Shown here piece after piece: positions 43,507 to 52,822 of a stretch of 64,000 nucleotides of DNA. The number at the start of each line of letters is the position of its first letter. Within the stretch, counting starts at the first letter, position 1. Location: NCBI RefSeq assembly GCF_007860075.1, contig NZ_SJPP01000001.1, positions 186,001 to 250,000 on the forward strand, in the 5' to 3' direction. This stretch comes from Symmachiella macrocystis (lineage in GTDB: Bacteria; Planctomycetota; Planctomycetia; Planctomycetales; Planctomycetaceae). A program made the position numbers and the translations under genes. Below the pieces are notes generated by a model. The model ran no database searches and was not told the DNA's origin. It saw nothing but the letters and a program-made list of their open reading frames with translations.

Positions 43507-44427
43507 TCACATCCCGTAAATGTTATCCATCCGCTGAGCGATATCCTGCAACCGCTCACGATCCCCGCCGCGAACTTCGGCCGTTCCCCAACCTTCAAAG
43601 CCGATATCATCCAGCGCCGCCATGACGGCTGGCCAATCGCAGTCGCCCTCGCCGAGTTTCACCCGAAAACCGGCACCCGGTCCTGATTTGTCGCGGAGTT
43701 TGCGGCTGTACTCCTTGATGTCCAATTTCACAATCCGGTCCCCCAGAATACGTATCCACTGCTCAGGCCAACCAAAATTGACGACATTGCCCACGTCGAA
43801 ATAGGAACCGACCATGTTACTGTCGAATTCATCGATGTAGCGGGCCGTCTCCATCGGGCTGAGCAAAAATCCATTCCAGACATTCTCAAACAAAATCTTG
43901 ATGCCCAACTCCTCAGCCAACGGTAACGCCTTGCGGATTTCCGCTTGTGACCGCTTGTAGGCGTCAGCATAGCTGACGTCTTTGTTCACCACAGCGGGCA
44001 CCAGCAGCACCGAGGTTCCGCCGAAGAAATGGCTGTCCCGCAGCGCGGTTTTCAGTCCCTCCAGCCCGCGTTGACGGACCTCTGGATCGGGATGGGAAAG
44101 CGTTTGTTTCCAATGCACCGAATCGACGACACCGTGAATCGGCAATTTCGTCTGATCGCGCGCTGCGATGACCTCGTCACGGTCGTAACCGTTGGGGCTG
44201 CTCAATTCGATGCCGTCGTATCCCAACTCCTTGAGCAGTTCGAATTTCTGCAGCATCGACAAGTCTCCCCCGATCATGCCAATTTTAACTGCCTTGAGAA
44301 GATGCCGTTTCTTGGCCGCCGGTTGCGATTCCCCCTCGGCGGCAAACAGTGATCCCGCAGCGGTCGATGCGGCCAGGGTTGCGGCTGAACGGCTCAAAAA
44401 ATTGCGGCGATCGAGGTAGTCGGACAT
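43507..44427 (-). CDS. Tat-exported sugar phosphate isomerase/epimerase-like TIM barrel
   Basis: 306 residues from the ATG at 44427, with GGAG 6 bases upstream. A leader DRRNFLSRSAATLAASTAAGSLFAAE carries a twin-arginine motif, so the protein is probably exported folded. The barrel matches the AP_endonuc_2 (xylose isomerase-like) family: VKIGMIGGDLSMLQKFELLKELGYDGIELSSP, then LGIKILFENVWNGFLLSP and VGSYFDVGNVVNFGWPEQWI, with E, D and H/N positions that usually bind a divalent metal. GEGDCDWPAVMAALDDIGFEGWGTAEV closes it. Substrate unknown. Very common in planctomycetes. Confidence 0.9.
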   Translation of the reverse strand: MSDYLDRRNFLSRSAATLAASTAAGSLFAAEGESQPAAKKRHLLKAVKIGMIGGDLSMLQKFELLKELGYDGIELSSPNGYDRDEVIAARDQTKLPIHGVVDSVHWKQTLSHPDPEVRQRGLEGLKTALRDSHFFGGTSVLLVPAVVNKDVSYADAYKRSQAEIRKALPLAEELGIKILFENVWNGFLLSPMETARYIDEFDSNMVGSYFDVGNVVNFGWPEQWIRILGDRIVKLDIKEYSRKLRDKSGPGAGFRVKLGEGDCDWPAVMAALDDIGFEGWGTAEVRGGDRERLQDIAQRMDNIYGM

Positions 44428-44732
44428 GGTCAACTCCGGGAATCTGGGGAGGATGCGAAAATCATTGCAAGCAGCACTTCAAAAAGCTCGAAACTCGATC
44501 ATAAGTAACCAGCCATTGCCCCGCCAGCGTAGCGTCCTGAGGGGGGCAACCAGGCTGCTCGCCCGAAAAACGATGATTTTCCCCCTGTCTGAGGCTCCAG
44601 ACCGCTCTGAGTGTGGCCTCGTCGCAAGCAAGTTGCTATGTTATTGCCTTCCAGATCGGAACAGATGGCCGACCCGGGGTGGCGTGGCAGAACCCCTGTA
44701 TGATGACGAATATTGCAGAAAGAGCGTGACGC
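44428..44732. other. Divergent intergenic region, 305 bp
   Basis: It lies between the isomerase-like gene (minus) and the lysine-rich protein gene (plus), and presumably contains both promoters. No gene, repeat or strong structure was seen. Confidence 0.45.
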
Positions 44733-45077
44733 ATGGCACGGAAGAGTCGTTTGGATTTGCGGAAAGAGGCCGAAGCCGCCGAAGCCATGGGCGATAGCGA
44801 AGAAAAAGCGCCCGCCAAAAAGAAGAAGAAAAAGAAGGCGACCAAACGCAAAGCCAGCAAACGGACCAAGGTCAAAGCGGTCGTTCGCAAACGCTTGGTA
44901 TGGGGCGTGTTTAGCAGCAGCCTCAAGGAAGAAGCTCGCTTCCCCTACGACCAACGCAAGGCTGCCGACGAAAAAGCGGCTCAACTTGCCACCAAAACCA
45001 AGCGGACCTACTTCGTGCAACCGATCAAAGAAGCGCTTCCCGAACCGGTCAAAGCCGAGACCGAAGCCGAAGAATAG
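44733..45077 (+). CDS. Lysine-rich small basic protein, function unknown
   Basis: 114 residues from an ATG preceded only by a weak site. Residues 28-52 are almost all Lys, Ala, Arg and Thr, reminiscent of histone H1-like or nucleic-acid-binding tails. The second half is ordered: VVRKRLVWGVFSSSLKEEARFPYDQRKAADEKAAQLATKTKRTYFVQPIKE, ending in an acidic tail. The pattern is that of a conserved small protein rather than chance coding, as codon use matches neighbours. DNA or RNA binding is an inference from composition. It is convergent with the ribosomal protein S21 gene across two hairpins. Confidence 0.7.
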   Translation: MARKSRLDLRKEAEAAEAMGDSEEKAPAKKKKKKKATKRKASKRTKVKAVVRKRLVWGVFSSSLKEEARFPYDQRKAADEKAAQLATKTKRTYFVQPIKEALPEPVKAETEAEE

Positions 45078-45287
45078 CACTCCGCCGTCCCATGACTGCT
45101 GGCCCAGCGATCAGTATCAGCTCGCTGGAGGGGAACCACGCAATCCCTCCTGCGCTAGCGACCAAAAAAAGCAGACCGGTGGCCCAAGTTCGACTTGAAG
45201 GCCGTCTACTTGGTGGCCAATGAGACCTGTCTCCGACCACGCGGGACCTGGCTGCAGACAAAGCGGCACCGCGCTCTGCTGTCATGC

Positions 45288-45353
45288 ATCACTCCTGCCC
45301 CGGAGTGATCTTTCCCCGTCAGTCCCCCGCAAACCGCTATTCCGGTGCGGGGG
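45288..45353. terminator. Two adjacent hairpins between convergent genes
   Basis: ATCACTCC-TGCCCC-GGAGTGAT (45288-45309, 8-bp perfect stem) and CCCCCGCA...TGCGGGGG (45324-45353, 8-bp perfect outer stem with an ACCG/CGGT inner pair). They lie just past the S21 stop and 210 bp past the lysine-rich gene. There are no T-runs. Confidence 0.5.
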
Positions 45354-45360
45354 ATGTGCG

Positions 45361-45606
45361 TTAGCCCATCGTGCGATTCATCTTGGCACGGCGCTCCGCA
45401 CGGCGGCGGGCACGGCGAGCCGCATCGCTCGGCTTTTCATAATATTCCCGGCGACGCATCTCTTTTTTCACGCCGCTATGTTCCACCAGCTTGCGAAAGC
45501 GGCGGACCGCATCCTGAATCGACTCTTTGTCTCTCACGCGCAGTTTGACCACAAATTCCTCCTCGGCGATTTTAAGCTGTTTCCCCAATTCTCGCGTTTC
45601 CAACAT
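45361..45606 (-). CDS. rpsU: 30S ribosomal protein S21
   Basis: 81 residues. [57 protein letters not shown] is the complete S21 pattern: the strand, a helix with RRFRK, the REYYEKPS box and a basic C-terminal helix that contacts 16S rRNA near the anti-Shine-Dalgarno region. The N-terminus carries about 15 extra residues ([16 protein letters not shown]) compared with the 70-residue E. coli protein. The ATG at 45606 is preceded by GAAGAGAAG. The gene stands alone here, without the dnaG and rpoD neighbours seen in enterobacteria. Confidence 0.93.
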   Translation of the reverse strand: MLETRELGKQLKIAEEEFVVKLRVRDKESIQDAVRRFRKLVEHSGVKKEMRRREYYEKPSDAARRARRRAERRAKMNRTMG

Positions 45607-46147
45607 GGCTTCTCTTCGGAGACAAGCCCACCAGAAACATCTACGAGAATCGAACGTTATAGTGTCATCTCAGTCCCAAATCACAGTCCCCGAACGAGTC
45701 GAGTCACCGCAATCGGACGGCCCCCATGAAGAGAAGTCGTCGCCCGCAGGCCGTCTCCGCTTGATTGGGGCACAATTCTTCGGCGCAAATTCGCCGGAAT
45801 TGAGCAACAAAGCATAGCAAATCATCGCGATTCGGCAAAGAGTCAGCCACCTCAATCCTCAAAAATTCGTGTTTTGCCGAGAATTCGGATTCGCGCGGCC
45901 GGTTAAAATCGTAGAATTTTGGGGAACACTCTAATTTTGGTTTTTTGTAGCACTCGCAGAGATTTTCTTCGAACTTCACGAAACTTTTCGGTACAGACAG
46001 GGTTTATACAGTGTTCACCTTAGATGCTGCAGCTTCACGATTTTGGGCCATTCCGTCGCTGCAGCAGCTCCGATTCCATTCAGCTGCGGCGGCTGCTTAA
46101 AGTCCACAGATACGCACTCTTCCAGAAGGCTGTCGAGGAACGAAAAT
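45607..46147. other. Divergent intergenic region, 541 bp
   Basis: It is flanked by the S21 gene (minus) and the DUF1549 gene (plus). The middle (45830-46020) is AT-richer and may hold promoters. Two copies of the palindrome GCTGCAGC (46026-46033 and 46058-46065) lie about 85-125 bp before the DUF1549 start. No gene is supported. Confidence 0.45.
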
Positions 46148-48004
46148 ATGAAATTCTCCACACGCTCATTTTTCCAACGCGTTGCCGTACTGGGACTTGC
46201 AGCGGGGTTATTGTCCACGCTCCCTGCCGACCTTCAGGCTAAAAATTTCAAAGCCCGCAAGGCGGTCGATGTCACCCAACAAATCGATCAGATCATTCAG
46301 CAGGATCTGGCCGCGACCGAATCGCAGGTCGCCCCCACCGCTTCCGACGAGGATTTCCTCCGTCGCGTGACCTTTGATTTGACCGGCAGCCTGCCCACAC
46401 CCAACGACATTACGCTCTTCGGCCTCGATCCTAATCCCGAAAAACGGGCCGAGTTGATTGAACGACTGCTGCAATCGGACGATTACGCGAACAACTGGGC
46501 GCGGTACTGGCGGGATGTCATCTTTTCCCGCGCCACCGACCAGCGGGCGCGACTGATGATTGGCACCTTTGAGAAATGGATGGCCGATCAACTAAGCGAC
46601 GGCGTCTCGTGGGACAAAATTACCAGCGAGTTAATCACAGCCACCGGGAGCGTCCGCGAAGAAGGCCAAACCGCGTTGATGTTTGCTCATCAAGGCAGCG
46701 CCGAAGAAATCGCCGCCGAAGCTTCGCGGATTTTCCTGGGCATCCAAATACAATGTGCGAATTGCCACGATCATCCCACCGACGAATGGAAGCGGGAACA
46801 ATTTCACCAGTTGGCCGCTTTCTTCCCCCGCGTTCGCGTGCGGGTGATCAAGGACTCCAAGCCGCGAACCTTTGAAGTGGTTTCGTTCAATCGCCCTGAA
46901 GGGGCGGGACGTGGACGCGGATTTGGCCAATTCCAACAAAACCCTGCCAAGTTGTTCCGTCAGTTGGACAAAAACCGCGACGGGATCCTCACGAAGGATG
47001 AAGTCAAACAGCGGAAACTGCTCAGCCGCATCTTTGGGCGGATGCTGAAAGTCGGCGACAAAAATGGCGACAAAGGTTTGTCCGCCGAAGAAATCAAAAA
47101 TTTACCCCGCCAGCAAGCCAATAACCGACGTCGAAATTCCGAGTATTACATGCCGGACCTGGATGACCCCACCTCCAAAGGGACGCGCATCGATCCTGCC
47201 TTTTTTGTAGCAGGACAAAAACCAGAAGTTGGTTTGGATGACGAATCACGGCGAAACATGCTGGCCCGTTATGTCACGATTCGCGATAACCCTTGGTTCG
47301 CCCGCGCCTTCGTCAATCGTATCTGGGGAGAACTCCTCGGGGCCGGTTTTACGATGCCGGTCGACGACATGGGACCCGATCGCGATGTTGCTTACCCCGA
47401 AGTTCTAGACGCACTGAGCGATGGTTTTGTCGGCAGCGGCTATGACGTCCGATGGCTGCTAAGAACCATCACCAACAGCGAGGCGTATCAACGCCGCATT
47501 CGTCCGGTCGATCCCTCCGGCGCAGGCCCGCAGTTTGCCGCTGCCATTCCCATGCGGATGCGTTCCGACCAACTCTACAGTGCCCTGACCCGCGTGCTCG
47601 GCCTCGCCGAGCGGCCCGCAAATGCGAATCGCCGCCCTGGCGGTTATCGTCGACCAGCGGGACCACGTGCCGCCTTCGCCCTCACGTTTGGGTACGACCC
47701 TTCCACGCCTCAAGCGGACCTCACCGGCACAGTGCCGCAGGCGTTGTTCCTGATGAACTCGCCCCTCGTGAACAACCGCGTGAAAGCCCAAGGCAATACG
47801 CCCTTGGCCAAGTTACTGAAAACCTATTCCGACGACGAAGACGTGCTGGCCGAACTGTATCTCCTTGTGCTGGCCCGCGAACCTACGGAAACCGAATTGA
47901 CAACTTGCCGCGAATACATTGCGGAAACGGGCGAACGTGACGCAGCGTTTGAGGACATTATGTGGAGCCTGATCAATTCGACCGAGTTCCGCACTAAACG
48001 CTGA
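46148..48004 (+). CDS. DUF1549/DUF1553 secreted protein with CxxCH motif and EF-hand pair
   Basis: 618 residues from the ATG at 46148, with GAGGAA about 9 bases upstream. A signal peptide ends near residue 31. DUF1549 covers about 40-235: DEDFLRRVTFDLTGSLPT, NWARYWRDVIF and IQCANCHDHP, with a CxxCH at C203-H207 that may bind heme c. Two EF-hand loops follow, DKNRDGILTKDE (274-285) and DKNGDKGLSAEE (304-315). The DUF1553 part, about 400-618, includes FARAFVNRIWGELLGAGFTMPVDDMG and LLRTITNSEAYQR. The EF-hand insert is unusual for the family. The next gene, DUF1501, is its usual partner; their joint function is unknown. Confidence 0.93.
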   Translation: MKFSTRSFFQRVAVLGLAAGLLSTLPADLQAKNFKARKAVDVTQQIDQIIQQDLAATESQVAPTASDEDFLRRVTFDLTGSLPTPNDITLFGLDPNPEKRAELIERLLQSDDYANNWARYWRDVIFSRATDQRARLMIGTFEKWMADQLSDGVSWDKITSELITATGSVREEGQTALMFAHQGSAEEIAAEASRIFLGIQIQCANCHDHPTDEWKREQFHQLAAFFPRVRVRVIKDSKPRTFEVVSFNRPEGAGRGRGFGQFQQNPAKLFRQLDKNRDGILTKDEVKQRKLLSRIFGRMLKVGDKNGDKGLSAEEIKNLPRQQANNRRRNSEYYMPDLDDPTSKGTRIDPAFFVAGQKPEVGLDDESRRNMLARYVTIRDNPWFARAFVNRIWGELLGAGFTMPVDDMGPDRDVAYPEVLDALSDGFVGSGYDVRWLLRTITNSEAYQRRIRPVDPSGAGPQFAAAIPMRMRSDQLYSALTRVLGLAERPANANRRPGGYRRPAGPRAAFALTFGYDPSTPQADLTGTVPQALFLMNSPLVNNRVKAQGNTPLAKLLKTYSDDEDVLAELYLLVLAREPTETELTTCREYIAETGERDAAFEDIMWSLINSTEFRTKR

Positions 48005-48119
48005 TCCCGCTTGATCTTTTCAATCGGCTCTCAGCTCAACCGGCACTTGGCAACAAGGCCCTCTTTGACTCGCAATTACCAAATCACCAAATCTACTCAA
48101 TCGATGAGCGTGGACTGAC

Positions 48120-49412
48120 ATGAACTTGTTCCATCACCAATCGGTCAATGTTTCTCGCCACGGTTTTTCACGCCGCGGATTTCTGCAAACGCTCTCCGCC
48201 GGAGCAGTGGCGGCCGGCGCCATGAACTTCCGCGATGTCATGAGCCTGCAAGCGGAGGAACTTCGCAAACAGGGGATGTCAATGATCCTGCTCTGGATGG
48301 CCGGCGGACCCAGCCATCTGGAAACATTCGACCCCAAACCGGAAGCAGAAAACGGCGGCCCCACCGAAGCGATCGACACAGCCGTGCCGGGCATTCAAAT
48401 TGCCAACGGCTGGGAAAAAACCGCTGCGATGATGCAAGATATCGCGCTGATTCGCTCGATGACCAACAAAGAAGGCAATCACCGCCGCGCGACCTATCAA
48501 ATGCACACCGGCTATGTTCCCTCGGGCAGCGTCAAGCATCCGGCACTGGGCTCCAACATCGCCCGTGAAATCGGCAATCTGGACGCCGCTCTCCCGTCCT
48601 TCGTCACAGTCGGCGGCGGACGTAACGATAATACCGGAGCCGGATTCCTCGGTGTCGACTACGAGCCATTCGAGGTCAATACAGCGGGTGAAATGCCGCA
48701 AAACCTGACCTCTACCGTGCCCCACCCCCGTTACAACAAGCGACTGGGGCTGATGAAGCGACTGGAAGGCGAATTCTCTAGTCGCGGCGGAGCAACGAAC
48801 GTCACCGATCATGGAACGGTCTACGGCAAAGCGTCGAAGCTGGTCTTAAGTCCCGACGTCAAGGTGTTTGACCTCGAGTCCGAATCCAACGAAATCCGCG
48901 CAGCGTATGGCAATTCGAACTTCGGCCGCGGCTGCCTGCTGGCACGCCGACTGGTCGAAACTGGTGTGACTTTTGTCGAAGTTCGCCACGGAGGCTGGGA
49001 CACGCATAAAGATAACTTCGAGCGGGTCAAGAAAAACGCGAGCGACGTCGATCCCGGTTTCGCGACCTTGATCCACGACCTCAAACAACGCGGCATGTTG
49101 GACAAGACCCTCGTGGTGTGGGCCGGTGAATTCGGACGGACCCCCAAGATCAATGCCAACACCGGTCGCGATCACTACCCCCGTGCCTTCAACGCGGCCA
49201 TTGCCGGCGGCGGCATCAAAGGGGGACAGGTCATCGGCAAAACATCCGACGATGGATCAACCGTCGAGGAGACACCGGTCACGGTTCCTGACTTGCTGCA
49301 AACCGTTTGCCGGTCGCTCAATGTCGAATCCGACAAGGAAAACATGAGCCCGCTCGGCCGCCCGATGAAAATCGTCGATGGCGGCACTCCCGTGGAACAG
49401 CTGTTTGCGTGA
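48120..49412 (+). CDS. DUF1501 secreted protein, partner of the DUF1549 gene
   Basis: 430 residues. The leader SRRGFLQTLSAGAVAAGAMNF contains the twin-arginine motif. The family core follows: MILLWMAGGPSHLETFDPKPEAENGG, IALIRSMTNKEGNHRRATYQMHTGY, FVEVRHGGWDTHKDNFERVK and VVWAGEFGRTPKINANTGRDHYPRAFNAAIAGGGIKGGQVIG. It lies 115 bp after the DUF1549/DUF1553 gene on the same strand, the arrangement seen throughout planctomycetes. The Asp and His residues in these blocks correspond to metal-ligand positions of the alkaline-phosphatase-like fold. Reaction unknown. Confidence 0.93.
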   Translation: MNLFHHQSVNVSRHGFSRRGFLQTLSAGAVAAGAMNFRDVMSLQAEELRKQGMSMILLWMAGGPSHLETFDPKPEAENGGPTEAIDTAVPGIQIANGWEKTAAMMQDIALIRSMTNKEGNHRRATYQMHTGYVPSGSVKHPALGSNIAREIGNLDAALPSFVTVGGGRNDNTGAGFLGVDYEPFEVNTAGEMPQNLTSTVPHPRYNKRLGLMKRLEGEFSSRGGATNVTDHGTVYGKASKLVLSPDVKVFDLESESNEIRAAYGNSNFGRGCLLARRLVETGVTFVEVRHGGWDTHKDNFERVKKNASDVDPGFATLIHDLKQRGMLDKTLVVWAGEFGRTPKINANTGRDHYPRAFNAAIAGGGIKGGQVIGKTSDDGSTVEETPVTVPDLLQTVCRSLNVESDKENMSPLGRPMKIVDGGTPVEQLFA

Positions 49413-49424
49413 ACTTGCAATCAC

Positions 49425-49498
49425 CCCCCGGCTGAGCCGGGGGCTAAAAGACGGTATCCCAGCACAATCGTCCCATCAGCCCCCGGCTCTGCCGGGGG
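49425..49498. terminator. Tandem pair of CCCCCGGC...GCCGGGGG hairpins
   Basis: CCCCCGGC-TGA-GCCGGGGG (49425-49443) and CCCCCGGC-TCT-GCCGGGGG (49480-49498) are near-identical 8-bp stems with 3-base loops, 36 bp apart. They sit between convergent DUF1501 genes, so each could serve one of them. No T-run follows either. Confidence 0.6.
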
Positions 49499-49516
49499 GT
49501 CACCGCCCAACCGCAC

Positions 49517-50869
49517 TCACGTGGCTCCGGTGTACAAGACATCCATCACCTTGCCTTGATTCAAATGTCGCGGACGATTCTCGCGATCGGGGACCATGAT
49601 GTGCGGATCGATGCCTAGCGACGTGAAGATCGTTGCGCCGATATCGTTGGGGTGATACGGAGTCGTCAGCGGATAGGCGCCGATCGCATCCGATTTCCCA
49701 ATCACCTGCCCGCCACGCACGCCTCCGCCGGCAAAGACGGCTGTATAGCCCATCGCCCAGTGATGACGTCCCGGCACCGATTGTCCGGCCAGCGGCGATA
49801 TCCGCGGTGTCCGACCAAATTCGCCGACGCAGATCACCAACGTCTGATCCAACAGCCCGCGTTCGCTCAGATCGTCCAACAGAGCACTCACGCCCGTATC
49901 GAGAGCCGGCAACATGGTCTTCAGTCGTGGGAAGTGGTTCACGTGAGTATCCCACGATTGCACTCTCCCCATGTTGCACTGAATGACCGGCATCTCCAAC
50001 TCTACCAACCGGCGGGCCAACAGCAGCGTTTGGCCGTACTGATGCCGTCCATAACGGTCGCGCGTCTCTGCTGATTCCACATTGATGTCGAGCGCCTGCT
50101 TGAGCTTCGAGGAGGTCAGCATCGACATGGCCAACTCCTGTTCGCCAGCGTACTTTTGACCTGCCGGCGAGGAACTTACACCGGTCGGCGCCCCTTCGAT
50201 GGTCTGGAGCAACTGTTGCCGATGCTTCAATCGCCCGACATCCAACCCGTCGATCAATGACAGTCCATTGACCTTGTATTTTTCGCTATTGGGGTCGTCT
50301 TTGAGCACAAACGGATCGTATTTAGGGCCTAAAAATCCGGCATGTTGCCCCGGCCAGACCAATACGCCCTCGATGAGCGGATTGGGCAATGTCACTTGGC
50401 TCGGCAATTTATCCGCCCGCGGTCGCAAGTAGGAAACCGACGAACCGATCGACGGCCAGTCGGACCGCTTGAGTGATTTGTCTTGGTTTGAGTTGCCAGT
50501 AAAAGGCTGTACCGCGCCGGTCAGCATATTGTGCGTTCCGGACAGATGGCGGTTGTCACCATGCGCCATCGATCGCACAATCGCCAATTTCCCCGCCCGC
50601 TCCGCCAGTCCCGGCATCTTGTCCGAAAAATTGATACCCGGCAGTGCGGTGGCGATCGGCCCGAATTCTCCTTTGATTTCGGGAGACTCCGGTTTGGGAT
50701 CAAACATATCGATATGGCTGCCGCCGCCGGTTAAAAAAACCAGCACCACCGACTTCACACGGCTCTCTTTCGCCGTCGCCGCAACGGCCCGCTGTTGCAA
50801 AATTTGCGACAGACCGAGTCCGAAGAATGACGAACAACCAATTTGCAAAAGTTCACGACGATGAAACAT
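49517..50869 (-). CDS. DUF1501 secreted protein
   Basis: 450 residues from the ATG at 50869 (MFHRRELLQIGCSSFFGLGLSQIL), whose N-terminus has the HRRELLQIG Tat-like motif; the open frame 17 codons further up has no leader character. Core blocks: VVLVFLTGGGSHIDMFDPKPESPEIKGEFGPIATALPG, KLAIVRSMAHGDNRHLSGTHNMLTG, IQCNMGRVQSWDTHVNHFPRLK, VICVGEFGRTPRISP and GRHHWAMGYTAVFAGGGVRGGQVIGKSD. It is convergent with the previous DUF1501 gene and has no adjacent DUF1549 gene. Function unknown. Confidence 0.92.
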   Translation of the reverse strand: MFHRRELLQIGCSSFFGLGLSQILQQRAVAATAKESRVKSVVLVFLTGGGSHIDMFDPKPESPEIKGEFGPIATALPGINFSDKMPGLAERAGKLAIVRSMAHGDNRHLSGTHNMLTGAVQPFTGNSNQDKSLKRSDWPSIGSSVSYLRPRADKLPSQVTLPNPLIEGVLVWPGQHAGFLGPKYDPFVLKDDPNSEKYKVNGLSLIDGLDVGRLKHRQQLLQTIEGAPTGVSSSPAGQKYAGEQELAMSMLTSSKLKQALDINVESAETRDRYGRHQYGQTLLLARRLVELEMPVIQCNMGRVQSWDTHVNHFPRLKTMLPALDTGVSALLDDLSERGLLDQTLVICVGEFGRTPRISPLAGQSVPGRHHWAMGYTAVFAGGGVRGGQVIGKSDAIGAYPLTTPYHPNDIGATIFTSLGIDPHIMVPDRENRPRHLNQGKVMDVLYTGAT

Positions 50870-51186
50870 CGCGGCTCGTCTCCAATGACGCGAAGAGCAG
50901 TTGTGAAATCCAAACAACAACAGACAGCAGCTTGCTTACGATAGCTGCGACACTCATTCTATCATATAGAAAACCTTTGATATATGCGAGTAACCGAAAA
51001 TCTCGGGATCGGGTCTCACAGCTTCATTCTGGCAGTCGAGCAACAACTCAGAACTGAGCAGAGAAGAATTCCGGCAAGAGACGTGATATGCTGAAACGAT
51101 CATCGATGATGACCGCGGCCCTGTGGGCAAATAAGATGTGATCGCGGGTCAAAGAATCGCGGCTGAACCTGGAAAGACAATAATTC
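50870..51186. other. Divergent intergenic region, 317 bp
   Basis: It separates DUF1501 (minus) from the HTTM gene (plus). It is AT-rich around 50940-51010, consistent with promoters. No gene or repeat was recognised. Confidence 0.45.
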
Positions 51187-52668
51187 ATGAAGCAATCGGA
51201 TGAGCAACGTGCCACAACCTCACAGCCATCTGCGTCCTGGCGACAGCGGTTGTGGGAACCATGCGACAGCGCGTCTGTGGTTTTCTTCCGAATTGCGTTT
51301 GCCAGCATGGCATTGTGGCACATCGGACTGGTCCTCACATCCGGCTGGGTCGACTATTACTTCACCAACCGCCCGTATCACCTCAGCTTTTATGGTTTTG
51401 AATGGGTCCAGGCGCTGGGCGGCACCGGCATGTGGCGGATTCATCTGCTGATGGGACTGGCCGCCATAGGTGTCGGCCTCGGGGTGTTTTACCGTCTCAG
51501 CGCGATATTGCTCTTCGTCACTTTTACATACACGTTATTAGCCGAAGCGGCGCTGTATCAGAATCATTACTACTTAATGAGTCTGATCGCCTTTCTGTTC
51601 ATCTTGATTCCAGCACATCGCTCCTTTTCGGTCGATGCTTTAGTGTTTCCCGACAAAGCCAGTCCGTTCCTTCCCAACTGGTGCCGCTGGAGTTTGATAT
51701 TTCTCATCGCCTTGCCTTACTTTTATGGAGGGATCGCCAAGCTCAATGGCGACTGGCTACAAGCAATGCCGATGAGCATTTGGATTCCCCAAAAAACGCA
51801 TATCCCGATCGTCGGCCCATATCTCGCACAGCCCTGGGTGGCGTGGGCACTGAGCTATGCGGGTCTGGTATTGGACCTGGCAATCGTGCCTTTGCTGTTA
51901 TGGCGGCGGACCCGATTGTTCGCGTATTTCGCGGTGGTCGTCTTCCACCTCATGAATTCGGTGCTGTTCAAAATCGACATCTTCCCCTGGACGATGATTC
52001 TGCTAACCACCATCTTTTTTGCCCCCGACTGGCCGCGGAAACTACTGCGTCGACCGGCACTCACAATCCCCAAAGCTGCAATCACAGCAAGCCTAACGCC
52101 GTCGCTGCTACAACGCGCTGCTCTGGGCATTGTTGGGATTTTTGTTGTGTGGCAACTGGTCTTCCCCTTACGTCACTACGTGTATCCGGGAAATGCGCTG
52201 TGGACGGAAGAAGGGCAAAATTTCTCGTGGCGGATGATGCTGCACAACAAAGATGTCTTCATCCGTTTTTATGCCACAGACGGAGTGACGGGACAAATTG
52301 TGCAGATTCCTGCGAGCAGGTTGCTGACGCAGCGGCAGTTGTTAGACATCGCCAAGTCGCCTGAACAGACCGCGGCAGTCGCCCGGTTCCTGGCTGAGGG
52401 CGCCACCAAGGCTGGCCTGAAAAAAGTCGAGATTCATGCGGTATCAATCCTGTCGCTCGACGGTCGCAAACCCCAACTGATATTCGACCCGGAATTGGAT
52501 CTCTTGACAGTCGATCGCACCTGGAAACACCAATCTTGGATCAACCCACTGACAGAACCGTTACGAGCAGAACCGTGGGACGTGCCCTCGAAAGAGTGGC
52601 CCCAAGCGATTGGAATCGAACTTCCTAAGGCGGTGGTTCCACAGCAACGGGCACCAACTGGCCGTTAG
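51187..52668 (+). CDS. HTTM (vitamin K-dependent carboxylase-like) membrane protein
   Basis: 493 residues. The HTTM domain covers about 20-300: ASVVFFRIAFASMALWHIG, NHYYLMSLIAFLFILIPAHRSFSVDALVFP, FLIALPYFYGGIAKLNGDWL, VLDLAIVPLLLWRRTRLFAYFAVVVFHLMNSVLFKIDIFPWTMI. The pattern of helices and the Lys in GGIAKLNGDWL are as in gamma-glutamyl carboxylase relatives. About eight membrane segments are followed by a periplasmic or cytoplasmic C-terminal domain of 170 residues. Most bacterial homologs have no known substrate, and there is no vitamin K cycle gene here. The ATG at 51187 lacks a clear ribosome-binding site. Confidence 0.87.
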   Translation: MKQSDEQRATTSQPSASWRQRLWEPCDSASVVFFRIAFASMALWHIGLVLTSGWVDYYFTNRPYHLSFYGFEWVQALGGTGMWRIHLLMGLAAIGVGLGVFYRLSAILLFVTFTYTLLAEAALYQNHYYLMSLIAFLFILIPAHRSFSVDALVFPDKASPFLPNWCRWSLIFLIALPYFYGGIAKLNGDWLQAMPMSIWIPQKTHIPIVGPYLAQPWVAWALSYAGLVLDLAIVPLLLWRRTRLFAYFAVVVFHLMNSVLFKIDIFPWTMILLTTIFFAPDWPRKLLRRPALTIPKAAITASLTPSLLQRAALGIVGIFVVWQLVFPLRHYVYPGNALWTEEGQNFSWRMMLHNKDVFIRFYATDGVTGQIVQIPASRLLTQRQLLDIAKSPEQTAAVARFLAEGATKAGLKKVEIHAVSILSLDGRKPQLIFDPELDLLTVDRTWKHQSWINPLTEPLRAEPWDVPSKEWPQAIGIELPKAVVPQQRAPTGR

Positions 52669-52822
52669 GGCACAATCCCTGCCCACGCGTGCAAACGCAC
52701 TACCGCAGCCTGCCGGTTGACTGTACAATCGAATAGCGAATCGCCGATACTTTTAAGGATTGGCAATCCGCCCCTCCCGCCTCAAAAAAGCCCGCCGCTA
52801 CGGTTGAATTAAGGACCTGCCC

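Noticed and set aside
44818-44845. A-rich run coding for repeated lysines, considered as a slippage site
   Set aside because: The run is broken by G at regular places (AAGAAGAAG), so ordinary coding explains it.
45704-45979. 91-codon minus-strand frame between S21 and DUF1549
   Set aside because: Starts with GTG without a ribosome-binding site, has no family pattern and lies in an AT-rich promoter region.
46026-46065. Two GCTGCAGC palindromes as an operator pair
   Set aside because: Each is only 8 bases with an ordinary composition and no partner evidence, so chance is likely.
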